A DNA stretch of 19,006 nucleotides, taken from assembly GCA_032353305.1 (NCBI GenBank), contig JAUCNG010266629.1, forward strand, positions 1-19,006, written 5' to 3'. Shown here in pieces: positions 1 to 9,700 of the stretch. The first letter of the stretch is position 1. Each line of letters starts with the position of its first letter. The position numbers and the translations under genes are program-made. This stretch comes from Cephalothrix spiralis. Lineage: Eukaryota > Nemertea > Palaeonemertea > Archinemertea > Cephalotrichidae. The notes beneath the pieces are model-generated. The model worked only from the letters and a program-made list of their open reading frames with translations, had not been told where the DNA came from and did no database searches.

Positions 1-1579
1 GTTCGGTCCGCTCATTTGAAACTCCCGGCAATGAATAGCAGCGACATCTATGTCGCCTCTATTTATACCCAAGTTGGATCTTTAAGGTTTGCTAGTCTGA
101 AGACCTGCATATACGATTATCCTGCCTTTTTGTTTTACTTTGTAACATTTTATTAATTAAATTTTTATAATTTAAATTTTTAGACAGAAGTAGAGGTAAA
201 AACAAGATCGTAGTTATTATTTTCACCTTTTTAACATATCAAGCTTATAGAGCATTAACACCTGATTAGATGATACAGATGCACAGTTTGAAAATGATTT
301 TGCATCCTCAAGTAGTCTATAAGTTGTTATTGCAACCTTTGGTTACTGGGCGAGTTATAGGAGCATTATCATCACCTATGCACTTAAATCCTGCACCCCA
401 TGCCTCAACAGTATTTTACCGATTCAGCTTGACCTAGCACTGAGAGTCTGAGACCTATACTTCTAAAAACTAGAAAATCTCCGGTTTCCAGATTGATTTA
501 AAGAAAAAATCGATCGGGGGCTCCTTTTCGAGAATCGAAAGAATAACAGGATATTTTTGAAGATATTGACAGTCTATTCAATTTTTGGACTCGAAGTATC
601 TAGTTTTAGGCTATATAATTGTATTACCAACATATACGAATCTGACCCTTTTTGTATTCGCGCTTGCGCAATGCCAGAACTAAAATGTGCAGATTTTGAA
701 AAGGGCCTTAGCATTTCTTTCTCTCTCTTGAAAACCGTTCTGAAAGTAATATTTAGTGCTATAGGTCAAATTGTATCGATGAAATATTGTCAAGGCACGG
801 GGTGCCAGCTTAAGAACGATGGTATTAGCTTAACTAATATTAGAGAAATTAAAAATTTGTTAAAGGATCAAAAATCAAACCGTATTGTAAAATTATAACA
901 ATTTGGGCAAGGGTTCGGGCATCTTATCCCGAAGGGCGAAGGGTAGTTTCGATTCATCTTAATTTCTAGTAAAACAGATGCTCTGTGTAGGAGAATGTGG
1001 TTCAGGACATGTCTCGTATAATTATTAATTTAACTGGAATCTTAACTCGTACTTATGTTGTTATCTCTATATATTTGGACCTTGCTGTTTGGAATTATTT
1101 AAATAAATTGGAGTTATGCTCTGGTTACGAAAGGCCGTACCAAGCAAGAGGAGAGTAAAACCATAGATTAAAGGCCGTATGCATCGAAATAACTTGTTTA
1201 CATAACAAAGAAAATGAAATGCCATGAAATCGTTGAACCGTGTAATCAACGATGCCTAAATTAAATGACAGGTGTTATATCTATCTATAATACACATATT
1301 TTTAGCAAAATATTCAATTCAAATGGTCTAATAGCCATTTTTGATCCGAAAATTTCAACCCCCCTCTCCTAATATAGACTGGAATACTTCCCCTAACAAT
1401 ACCCACTTTAAGGAGTATAATCCGAACATAGTCCAATTTTCGTTATCAAAGTGGGAAATTAGGCGCAAGAACTACAGCTGAGTAGAGAAGAGTTCAATGA
1501 ATCTGTATGGCATTCAATGATTGGGTATTGTATTTGCTTTTGATGACAAGCAAACTAAAAATTGTATTTAAATTTTCAG
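1..1579 (+). other. 3' part of the last coding intron of the Gi-alpha gene
   Basis: This stretch precedes the Gi-alpha terminal exon and ends in a polypyrimidine-type acceptor (TTTTCAG, AG at 1578-1579). I looked for the preceding G-alpha exon, which should encode the NKxD guanine-specificity box, and did not find it, so this intron begins outside the window. Apart from a partial dispersed repeat near 581-672 and a small hairpin at 42-57 (GCGACAT / ATGTCGC), nothing recognisable is present. The open frame at 557-898 starts at the edge of the repeat and resembles no protein I know. Confidence 0.75.
581..672 (-). repeat. partial copy of the dispersed repeat also found at 14467-14693
   Basis: Read on the plus strand, this segment matches the reverse complement of the element near 14440-14700. 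Shared landmarks in the same order are TTTGGACTCGA (584-594), TTTAGGCTATATAA, GTATTACCAACA, and a GCGC-rich end near 660-670 that parallels GCGCATGCG at 14458-14467. Spacing differs by small indels, so this is a diverged copy holding only the central part and one arm. I do not recognise the family. Confidence 0.55.
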
Positions 1580-1770
1580 GAAGTAATACTTACGAGGAAG
1601 CGGCATCTTATATTCAATTACAATTTGAGAATCTGAACAAAAAGAAAGATACCAAGGAAATCTACACGCATTTTACCTGTGCTACTGATACAAATAATGT
1701 ACAGTTCGTCTTTGACGCTGTTACTGATGTTATTATCAAAAATAACCTGAAGGATTGTGGTCTGTTCTAG
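1580..1770 (+). CDS. heterotrimeric G protein alpha subunit, Gi class, terminal coding exon (partial gene)
   Basis: The exon supplies the last 63 residues of a G-alpha subunit, plus a glycine codon split across the intron (G|GA). From memory it is near identical to animal Gi-alpha: it begins [13 protein letters not shown], contains the TCAT box (FTCATDT) that contacts the guanine ring, then the alpha-5 helix, and ends [12 protein letters not shown] followed by TAG. The ending DCGLF is diagnostic of the Gi class. The cysteine four from the end is the residue ADP-ribosylated by pertussis toxin in this family. Gi-alpha binds and hydrolyses GTP at the inner plasma membrane, couples to seven-helix receptors through this C-terminus and inhibits adenylyl cyclase. 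The P-loop, switch regions and N-terminal lipidation signal lie upstream of the window. The acceptor AG is at 1578-1579. Family identity is very secure; equating it with one vertebrate paralogue (GNAI1, 2 or 3) is not justified. Confidence 0.96.
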
Positions 1771-1772
1771 AG

Positions 1773-1850
1773 GTTAGTACTCTCTTCGTTTTTGATTGGT
1801 TTGCAATAATTATTTTTGTGGATTTTAAAGAATCACTATTTTAATTCCAG
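1773..1850 (+). other. probable 3'UTR intron of the Gi-alpha gene
   Basis: Two bases after the TAG stop there is a good donor (AG|GTTAGT, cut after 1772). A good acceptor follows 78 nt later (TTTTAATTCCAG, AG at 1849-1850), so the intron would be 1773-1850. A junction this close to the stop would not be expected to trigger nonsense-mediated decay. I recall that some vertebrate GNAI genes have a non-coding final exon, which would fit, but I could not verify this here. The alternative is that the donor is unused and the 3'UTR simply continues. Confidence 0.55.
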
Positions 1851-2087
1851 CGAACCCTTCTCTCGGTATATCGAGAAGTGTTAAAAAATAATCTGAAATA
1901 ACAATGATTAAAGTTTGGCACTGCCATGATGCTCGGTCAGGGTTCATTCACATCTTAGATTTCCTGGAATAAGGAAAATCAGAAAATATTCCTGGAAAAA
2001 TGCAGCATACGTACATGCAGAGGTCAATTACGTCAAATAATTTTTTCACGATTTCCACACGTATTTTTCTATTCATCTTACCTGAAA

Positions 2088-2361
2088 CAGTGTGACCACT
2101 AACCTGGAAATCAGGGAGAACAAAATTCGGTTAAAAGGGTCAGGGAAAGTCAATTTTCAAATTTTGATGAAAGACCGGGAATAGTCAGGGAAAAATATTC
2201 CAGATAATTAGTTAACGACAAGTTATTTGTCGTGATATACATTCTTGACAAAATATATGTCAAGAAAGACAATTTTTTCACTTGGTCATGGAAACTATTG
2301 AAATGGTCAGGGATTTCAGGGAAAAGTCGAGGAATTTTGAAATCCAAGAACGGTCACCCTG
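2088..2361. mobile_element. MITE-like element with CAG...CTG termini
   Basis: The element starts CAGTGTGACCACTAACCTGG. Its other end, read on the opposite strand, starts CAGGGTGACCGTTCTTGG, giving imperfect terminal inverted repeats. TGAAA flanks both sides (2083-2087 and 2362-2366), consistent with a 5-bp target duplication. The interior has repeated TCAGGGA motifs and an inverted TTCTTGACA / TGTCAAGAA pair at about 2243-2267, and no transposase. The superfamily is undecided: the ends resemble hAT-type CAG termini, but the apparent duplication is 5 bp rather than 8. Confidence 0.6.
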
Positions 2362-2367
2362 TGAAAA

Positions 2368-2373
2368 AATAAA
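2368..2373 (+). terminator. candidate polyadenylation signal for Gi-alpha
   Basis: An AATAAA lies about 0.6 kb after the Gi-alpha stop, just outside the MITE-like element. Others occur further on in this AT-rich flank, for example around 3152-3157 and 3306-3313. Which one is used cannot be decided from sequence. Confidence 0.25.
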
Positions 2374-5300
2374 TAATTTTGCCTCGCTTCGCTGGGCTCA
2401 TTTCGTTTAACGAATTTAATTGTGTACGAGTGAAACTATGTCTTCAAATAGATATTTTCTTACTTTCCTGGGAAATCTCGTAAATTTACCTTCGGGAATT
2501 CCTGGGAAATTTCTCAACATGAGCGTATGAACGGCGACGTACGCTATTTGGATTCGGGTCCAATCCTGCTATGATATTTTGTTATCAAGGCCTCCCTTTG
2601 AATCATCGTTTTCCTTACTCTAGTAAACAAGAGTTAATATCTGTACTAAGTACATTGATATTTACCTTGACGGGTATAAAAATTCCCGGGGAAAATATTG
2701 TACTTTAGCACATACGTTTTCCTTAACCATCATCATGTCTGTCCATTAAATATTGTTTGTCTTATTTTCAGGAATCAGTTCTTTTTAGGATATGGTTAAA
2801 ATTATCCAAAAAGTGGTGCTCTCGTCAATTCAATCAAAGAAAGAATACTGGTTTTCTTTCCCCTCAGATTGAGATTAATGGCAATTTGTACATAAAATAT
2901 TCCATGGTTTTAACTGTATAAATGAAAGATATTTATAAGATCAATTTTGTTGTTGATTGTGATCATGAAAATTATAGGATTATAGGCTGTCAAAAATTTC
3001 ATAAAAATCAAATCCACTTGTATTTCAAATTTTTTATATAACTTTATATAAAATTGGATATTTGGGGACAAAAGTAAAAATCTATATTGATATTATATAT
3101 GGATATTATATTGTTATTTAAAATTAAATATTGTAAATATTAAATAAGTCTAATAAAAAATATTTATATTGATCAACCAGTGGGATACCCAACTGACACT
3201 GACTTAGGGTGACTAACAGGTTAAGTTCAAAAATTGTACTATTCAGTGTTAATTCCATTATATCAATTTATGACTTACGATAAAAAATCATTCATAATTA
3301 ATCATTGAAATAAAGATAATCTGCTAAAAAGCCATCTCGCAAGAGTTCAATAAAACAGGGTGCAACATAGTGCCATGTTTTTTACCTATGGCTGCATTTT
3401 GTGTGATTCTATTTATATTTGGACCGTAGAATTAGGTTACGTAGCACTCTAAAATTAATTCATCTGAAATTCAATGTGCACATATATGATATGCTTATGT
3501 GTGGACGTTGATTATCATTTCTTCTGCATTCCCTCTGTTATTTGTTTGTTTTTATGTAATGAGCATTCGATATACTCTGTGAATGCGATTTTAATTGTGT
3601 AGATATATAATGGTGTGCTGGTTGAATTATAATATCTAACCAAATGTTTGTTTGGTTTTATTTTACATACGACATGCATCTAGATTCTTTCAGAGTTCCT
3701 AAAACTTTTAAAACTTGTATTTTTTCTAGCTCTTCATTTTTCGCCGTCCTGATTACTTTTTTTACTGAAGTTCCACCAAGTATTAAAACTTAATCAAATG
3801 ATTATAACAATATCAAATGATTATTACTTGCCAATTTTATATAATGAACAATCATGTCCAATTTAGGATTACCATGACTACGATACGAACGTAAATAGTA
3901 TTTTCTTTTTCTTGCTCAAGGGGCCAATATGTTTTGAAATTTGTAATTTTTTAAAAGAGTATATTCTTTGAAATTGTAATTACGTCACTAATACCCTTTT
4001 CTTTTTTAAATAACCGTTTTAATTCACCCGTTAAATAATATTGCATTTATATCGGCTTTTTAAACACAGCTTCGATGAGCCATTGCATCTATAAATATAA
4101 GTTACACCTAGTTTTTGTTTTATAAACTAATTATAATATGTGATAGCATATGGTCAATTTCCAATAGATCAGTGATCAATTCGTTAAATTTCACCGGTGC
4201 TGTCAAGAAGTGATAAGACGTCTACATCTTTTTCGATCAATGGCTTAGCTTATTTTAATCCCACGTTTAAGCTGATCTCACTTGCCAGGCTACATATGTA
4301 TCATTGCACACAAAAACGTGTATTTACAAAATCCACAAAATCATGACAACTAATTAAATCTATGTGTTTTTTGACAGAACGTCTTACTAGGCGGTTAAAG
4401 GTTTTTCTCCTTATTGAAACGTTATTTTAATTGTTTCATGATACAAAACCTGTATTAAAATTTGTAATTTGCAGAGGTTAATTTAGAAAATACCTGATCA
4501 TTGCCCTACTAAATATATTTGTAGAGAGTGTTTTCTTTTTTTATATGATCAATAATAATCCTTTGTAAACTTTATGTACTTAATTTTGATTCTGTTGATA
4601 ACCGCTAATTTCACTTCTCAAGTTTTTTGCGCAATATGTGTATTATTAGGATTTGATATCAAATTTATTATTTTTGCAACTAATGATATTACAGTTCAGA
4701 GTTTACTTCCATGAGATCAAATCGCTGACCAATGTTATTTTTGATATATTGTAGTTTAAAAAATAACCTTTCAAATGTTTTTTAAAAATTATTTTATAAT
4801 TTAATTCGAAGACCAGAGTATTATTATTTTTTTAAGTGAATCCACAATCATTCATCCACTGTCCTTTATACTTTTGTTGTCAAAAAAATTAAGGAATTAT
4901 TTACTATATACATTGTACTTGTATTATTAGAGAACGATTACGATTGCGAACGATTGGTTAAGATTTTGAGTTTTAAGTTTCACTGTTGAACGTATTTACA
5001 ATTATGATTTTCATTGTTTCTTGATAAATACTTCGAATTATCATTTTCCAATTCCAAGATTTAAAATTCGATCGACCGGAAGTCACTTTCGTGGTTTTAT
5101 AATTTCGATGTGGATTGTTATGGTCTATGGACCAGGGGCAGCATTGTGTAGGTGTGTTTAGCTATTGTTTTTTGACAAACTTTTGGTCTTCAGTAACAAA
5201 ATTCGTTAATCAAAACTCATATTTAGCCTTAATTTCACCTTTGAAATGACTTTTTCAAAAATTTTAATAATTTTCTGAGGTTAAACAGAACTTTCAGAAA

Positions 5301-5513
5301 AATTAATTTTAATTTATTTTTTCGACCTTAAGATTGAAGAGGGTTCTAATTTCACAACCTTCATTTTTTGTTAAAAAACACGTTCCTATCGTAGGGAATT
5401 CACAAATAGGTGAACACACCTCTAATGATTGATAATAAAAGCTTGAAGGCAAGCTTAACAGTTTGTCTCCCGTTTGTCTTGTCTTGTTAAAGTGATTGCT
5501 GAGATAATGATGT
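2374..5513. other. AT-rich non-coding stretch (long Gi-alpha 3'UTR and/or intergenic)
   Basis: No open frame, RNA gene or transposon terminus I can support is present in these ~3 kb. It is AT-rich with many homopolymer runs. Near 2467-2512 CCTGGGAAAT occurs twice, a possible transposon scrap related in feel to the interior of the 2088-2361 element. Part of it may be Gi-alpha 3'UTR, since several AATAAA hexamers occur. Confidence 0.5.
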
Positions 5514-5977
5514 TAAAATGTTATCTGTAAAAGAATATTTTTGTAGAAAGTTTTTGGTCTGCAGTTCTATCAAAGCATTTATATAGTGCATGTAAGGAAA
5601 TATGTTAAAAGTAAGTTGTCTCATGAATCGCATACTGCATGTCCATAATAAATAACTGTAAGATATTTAACCTTTTTTCTATTTCTTTATTTTAGACCCG
5701 GGTTTTAGACACTTCGGTATTTTCATTGACGATTACAGTGCAGCGTAAAATGTTATCTGTAAAAGAATATTTTTGTAGAAAGTTTTTGGTCTGCAGTTCT
5801 ATCAAAGCATTTATATAGTGCATGTAAGGAAATATGTTAAAAGTAAGTTGTCTCATGAATCGCATACTGCATGTCCATAATAAATAACTGTAAGATATTT
5901 AACCTTTTTTCTATTTCTTTATTTTAGACCCGGGTTTTAGACACTTCGGTATTTTCATTGACGATTACAGTGCAGCG
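5514..5977. repeat. perfect 232-bp tandem duplication (two copies)
   Basis: Copy one is 5514-5745 and copy two is 5746-5977. Comparing them base by base I found no differences, and identity breaks off at both outer edges. Each copy contains ATAATAAATAAC (a possible polyadenylation signal) and a polypyrimidine tract ending in TTATTTTAG followed by ACCCGGGTT, which looks like a splice acceptor. Exact identity means a very recent duplication or an assembly duplication of a single segment. Confidence 0.95.
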
Positions 5978-6570
5978 GTCCCATTTGCTCTGCATGTCCA
6001 ATGAGAGAGGGAAAATATTTCAAGAGCAGCAACATACAACCAGGTGCATATTTTACTATAGGCACTTGATACAACTTATATCAAAATATTCATTATAAAA
6101 ATCGCCAAGCCTACACATTCACGAATTTCTTTTCTTAATTCATATTGACGACTTTTAAATTAGATGAGTTTCATGCTTTTGATATTAAAGATCATTAAAG
6201 AAAATATTTGACTAAACGCAGTTCACAATATTTTTTCTTTCCTTTAATTCCTATTTTTGCCTTGAAAAAATTGGAATCCTTGTAGTCTGGGTCAGTCCTA
6301 ATTTCAGACCTGAAAGTGAGGCTAAAACTGTAATTTTCCGAGATGTAGGCCTACGGATAAACAAACTTAAAGAAAATATCCCAGGCTAAAAAAATCGAGA
6401 ACTGAAATGATTCTGAAATGGCCTCATGTTTTCTATCTCCAAATGAGCGAGTCGATCATTAGCTCTTACATGCACAAGAATTAGCTATATTAGCCTCTAT
6501 AGTACTTCATGGTAAAATCTCCGAAACTAACAACTGGATATGAATTAGTGGTCTGAGACCCCAACCCCGC
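5978..6570. other. intergenic stretch upstream of the LAMTOR5 promoter
   Basis: From the second copy of the duplication an open frame runs from about 5925 to a TAA near 6096, but it matches nothing I know. The rest is AT-rich with no recognised feature. Confidence 0.4.
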
Positions 6571-6745
6571 ACTGATTTACATTCGCCGCGTCAAAATATC
6601 GTGGACGAAGACCGCGAAAATCGATGACGTTTACACACACGTGATTTTTTCAATTCACTTCCGTGTTCTAAAAGAAATTTATAAACATTGTAAAATCTCG
6701 AATATTAGCTTCTTTATTGTTATTTTGAAATAAATTGCTTATAAA
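6571..6745 (+). promoter_or_regulatory. LAMTOR5 promoter and 5'UTR region
   Basis: The ~95 bases from 6581 hold a clear cluster of CpG dinucleotides in otherwise CpG-poor DNA, as expected of a housekeeping promoter. Visible motifs are a CRE-type half site TGACGT (6625-6630), a palindromic E-box CACGTG (6638-6643) continuing as CACGTGAT, and an ETS-type CACTTCCG (6656-6663). No clear TATA box sits at a sensible distance. The transcription start was not determined. The assignment rests on position directly upstream of the LAMTOR5 start codon plus these motifs. Confidence 0.5.
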
Positions 6746-6780
6746 ATGGAAACTGCCGTTCGAAAGCTTAGTGATACTGC
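6746..6780 (+). CDS. LAMTOR5: LAMTOR5 coding exon 1
   Basis: Encodes METAVRKLSDT plus the first two bases of an alanine codon. The donor is GC|GTAAGT at 6781. The context AAAATGG is a favourable start. Confidence 0.88.
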
Positions 6781-9700
6781 GTAAGTTTTTTATTTTATGG
6801 ATTTTAAAATCGTCCCAAAGAGTCCCATGGCCATGTGAATAAAATTATGAAAAATGAATAAAATAAAATCCTGTAATCTTAAATTTTCTTCTGCTTAAAT
6901 GCATGTTTATTTGTCTCAAAATTGTTGACATCCAGGGTGAAAGTTTCTAGAGCTGCCGCGCGAGATTGCAGCGCCAAAATTTAGTCCGAAACCTGCCGTG
7001 TATCAGGTGTATTTCATCAAATACCGAAAATCCCAAGATTTATTGCAGCGGATGTGAAATATTTTGTAGAAGATCGGCCGCAATATTTTCAACCACCGGC
7101 CACACCTTATTATTGATGACCTTTTTTTAGGTAATCAAAATTATCGATGACCATTATTTTTAGGTACCTTTCGGTAATCAAATTGAAACTACATGTCTAC
7201 CTAGTAAATAGCTATATTTCATCACAGCTTGTATTTTTTTCCATGCTTCCGGAAATACTTTCAATCAGTTTAAAAAAATATATTCGGGTTGATGTTTGAC
7301 TACCTAGTAAATATGATCTACCTTATTTTTATTTATTTTTTTTTTTGAAATAGTATTTTCATCAGCATGGGAAAAAAAATACAAGATGTATGAAATATAT
7401 CTAATGTCTACCGTACTCAGTACCGGTACTGCTAAAGCAAAAAAATGTTATTTTAATTTTAAAAGTTGAAATTATCACAGCTGCGTCAAAATTACCACGG
7501 TTGCTGCTAGTCAAGGTAATTGCCTAAAATTTCACCAAAAATTTCCGCGAAAAATGGTTGCCGCTGCAGTTGAGATAATGTGAGCTGTCATGCGAGATCT
7601 TGCCCTAAAAATAAAATGACTGGCTTTCCACACTGGGTTGACATTAACCACACCTGTGCACTAGTTGTTTTAACATTGCTCCTAAAATTCTATTATTTAC
7701 AAAATCTATGCCCTGCAGGCGCAAATCAAGTAAAAAAGTACAAGCACAAGAAGGGTTGCTGAGATGAGCAGGGCAACACTATACAAATATTGTACAACTC
7801 TTTGTACTATATCAAGATTTATAGGCAAGGACCATCGGCCTCAAACAATATCATCATAATTAATTGTTTGTGTCCAAAACATCATTCTATTTTTTACAAG
7901 TATACCAATACTATGATATGGCCAAGGTCAATTAATCTTGATTTTGTACCATGGTGTAGGACAATATTTGATTTATTTTACATGATAAAGTTGGTGAGAT
8001 AAGTCCCAGAATCGAAGCCCTATTTATGAGCATACTCAAGTGTCATCTCCGACAATAAACAAAACAATTGTGAGCGGCTGAGGTCGCAGCAACACAATGT
8101 TCATGTCAGCCATAGATAAGCTTTGTGTTATCGATGAATAAAATTGTATTTCGCGCTCCAGCTCGCTTAATATCATGAGATCGAGAGATGATGTTGGATA
8201 CACATGTTGATGTTGGGATAGTACACGTTGATGTTGGGATAGTATGCACGTATAGTACGCACATAGTTATGACGAGTTTTTGATAATATTGTGTCGTTAT
8301 CTTAAAGAAACACAATATGAACATTTGTTAAAGATCACATGACAGTGTTTTAGCCAATAGCTTAGCAGTAGAGAAAAAGAGAGACATGTTAAAAAATATA
8401 CGTTATATGAGGGCCCAGATGGGGGTCTCTATCCTGATCCCATTTAGAAAAAAGGCTCTATCCCGATCCTGTTTGTGAAAAATCCTGTCCCGTTTGCCAT
8501 CCTGTTATACGTTTAACGTTATTATTCCATTTCCCGTCTCCATTTCCTTTTGGTTTTCATTACATGTCTCCGTTTGGGTTTCATCTCGCTTATTTCCGTT
8601 TCCCGTCACCCGCTACAGTTTGATTTCCATTTCCTGTCTCTCATTACCCTTAGGTCCCCGAATCCCGTGGGCCGATCCCATAAGGGCCATTTAGGGCCTA
8701 TCTCGGATCCTGTTTAACCCCATCTGGGCCCCCTTATATTTCATGTCTAATTGTATTAATGAATAAAGTGTTATATTTATATTATTGACCCTAATTTAAC
8801 TCTCCTAGTGAACACAAGTTTTCTCAGAGAGAAGTAAAGTACTAAAGAGCCACCTTCCAGGGTCTTATCTTATCTATGTGTCTTACCTTGATCAGCAAGG
8901 TTAGTCTGTTGCCAGATTTCACACTTTATTTTTGACATTGTTCTATTTTTTTTGGTGATTGTATGGAGAGAATGGATTTATACTAATTCATATTTTGTTT
9001 ATTCCCTGAAAAGCTGCCGAAACCAGCTACTCTTATCAAAGAGCCCCAGCCCCAGGGGGCCTTTCGTGCTGAGTTCTGTCTCATACATGCCAGGCCTTTG
9101 TATTACACATTTGTCCACCTAGTTTGGAGCACTGTAAATGTGGTTCATAAGATATAGTTGGCGCTGCCTGGATTCGACCCCTGGATCACGATATGCAGGC
9201 ACTACAGACTGAGCTAACGAGCCACTGATGGAACAGGCCAACAGGCCTGTGGAGAGAAGGGATCAAATGCTAATGTTTTTACCCTCAATTACTAAAAAAG
9301 AAATTACAACAAAACTTTATCGAAAATTTGAATTGAGTAAGTCAAATATGGTTACAAATATTAAGGTAACAAATATTGTGCGCCTTCTTGCCCAATTTCA
9401 TTATTCTGAACTACCAATGTGTGGCCCAGGCATGTTCCATCCAATGTGTTGCCTTTACAAAGTCCTTTGTAAAAAGAAACCCTCCAGGTGAAATGAGCCT
9501 GTGATGTACAGCAAATATAATTTCTATTAATATCTTTATTTCTCTTTTTTTCAGACAGTATAAGCATATAGTTGATAATATTGTGCTAAAAGTTCAGAGC
9601 AATTGCTTTGATATAACATGTACATGTATTCAGATGTATTGTATGTTAAGGCACCAATAGTGCATATTTGTCAACAAATCTTTTTTCTTCTTTTTCAGGG

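Larger units (their letters stand above)
6781..9698 (+). other. LAMTOR5 intron 1
   Basis: A 2.9-kb phase-2 intron with donor GTAAGT and acceptor TTCTTTTTCAG. It contains a hairpin repeat (7192-7412), a short tandem repeat (8190-8251), a MITE-like element (8409-8733) and a tRNA-derived SINE (about 9010-9228). Between them, at about 6940-7130 and 7480-7610, are patches richer in CpG than the surroundings, without recognisable coding content. Confidence 0.85.

Noticed and set aside
557-898. 113-codon open frame, plus strand
   Set aside because: It begins next to a dispersed repeat copy, has no recognisable domain and lies in the Gi-alpha intron.
6951-7600. Direct repeat around GAGCTGCCGCGCGAGAT and GAGCTGTCATGCGAGAT
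   Set aside because: The similarity is short and decays quickly; it may be chance in two GC-richer patches.
8494-8694. 66-codon open frame
   Set aside because: It lies wholly inside the pyrimidine-rich interior of the 8409-8733 MITE-like element.
9160-9228. Functional tRNA gene on the minus strand
   Set aside because: A and B boxes are present, but the acceptor and T stems do not pair properly and a SINE body follows.
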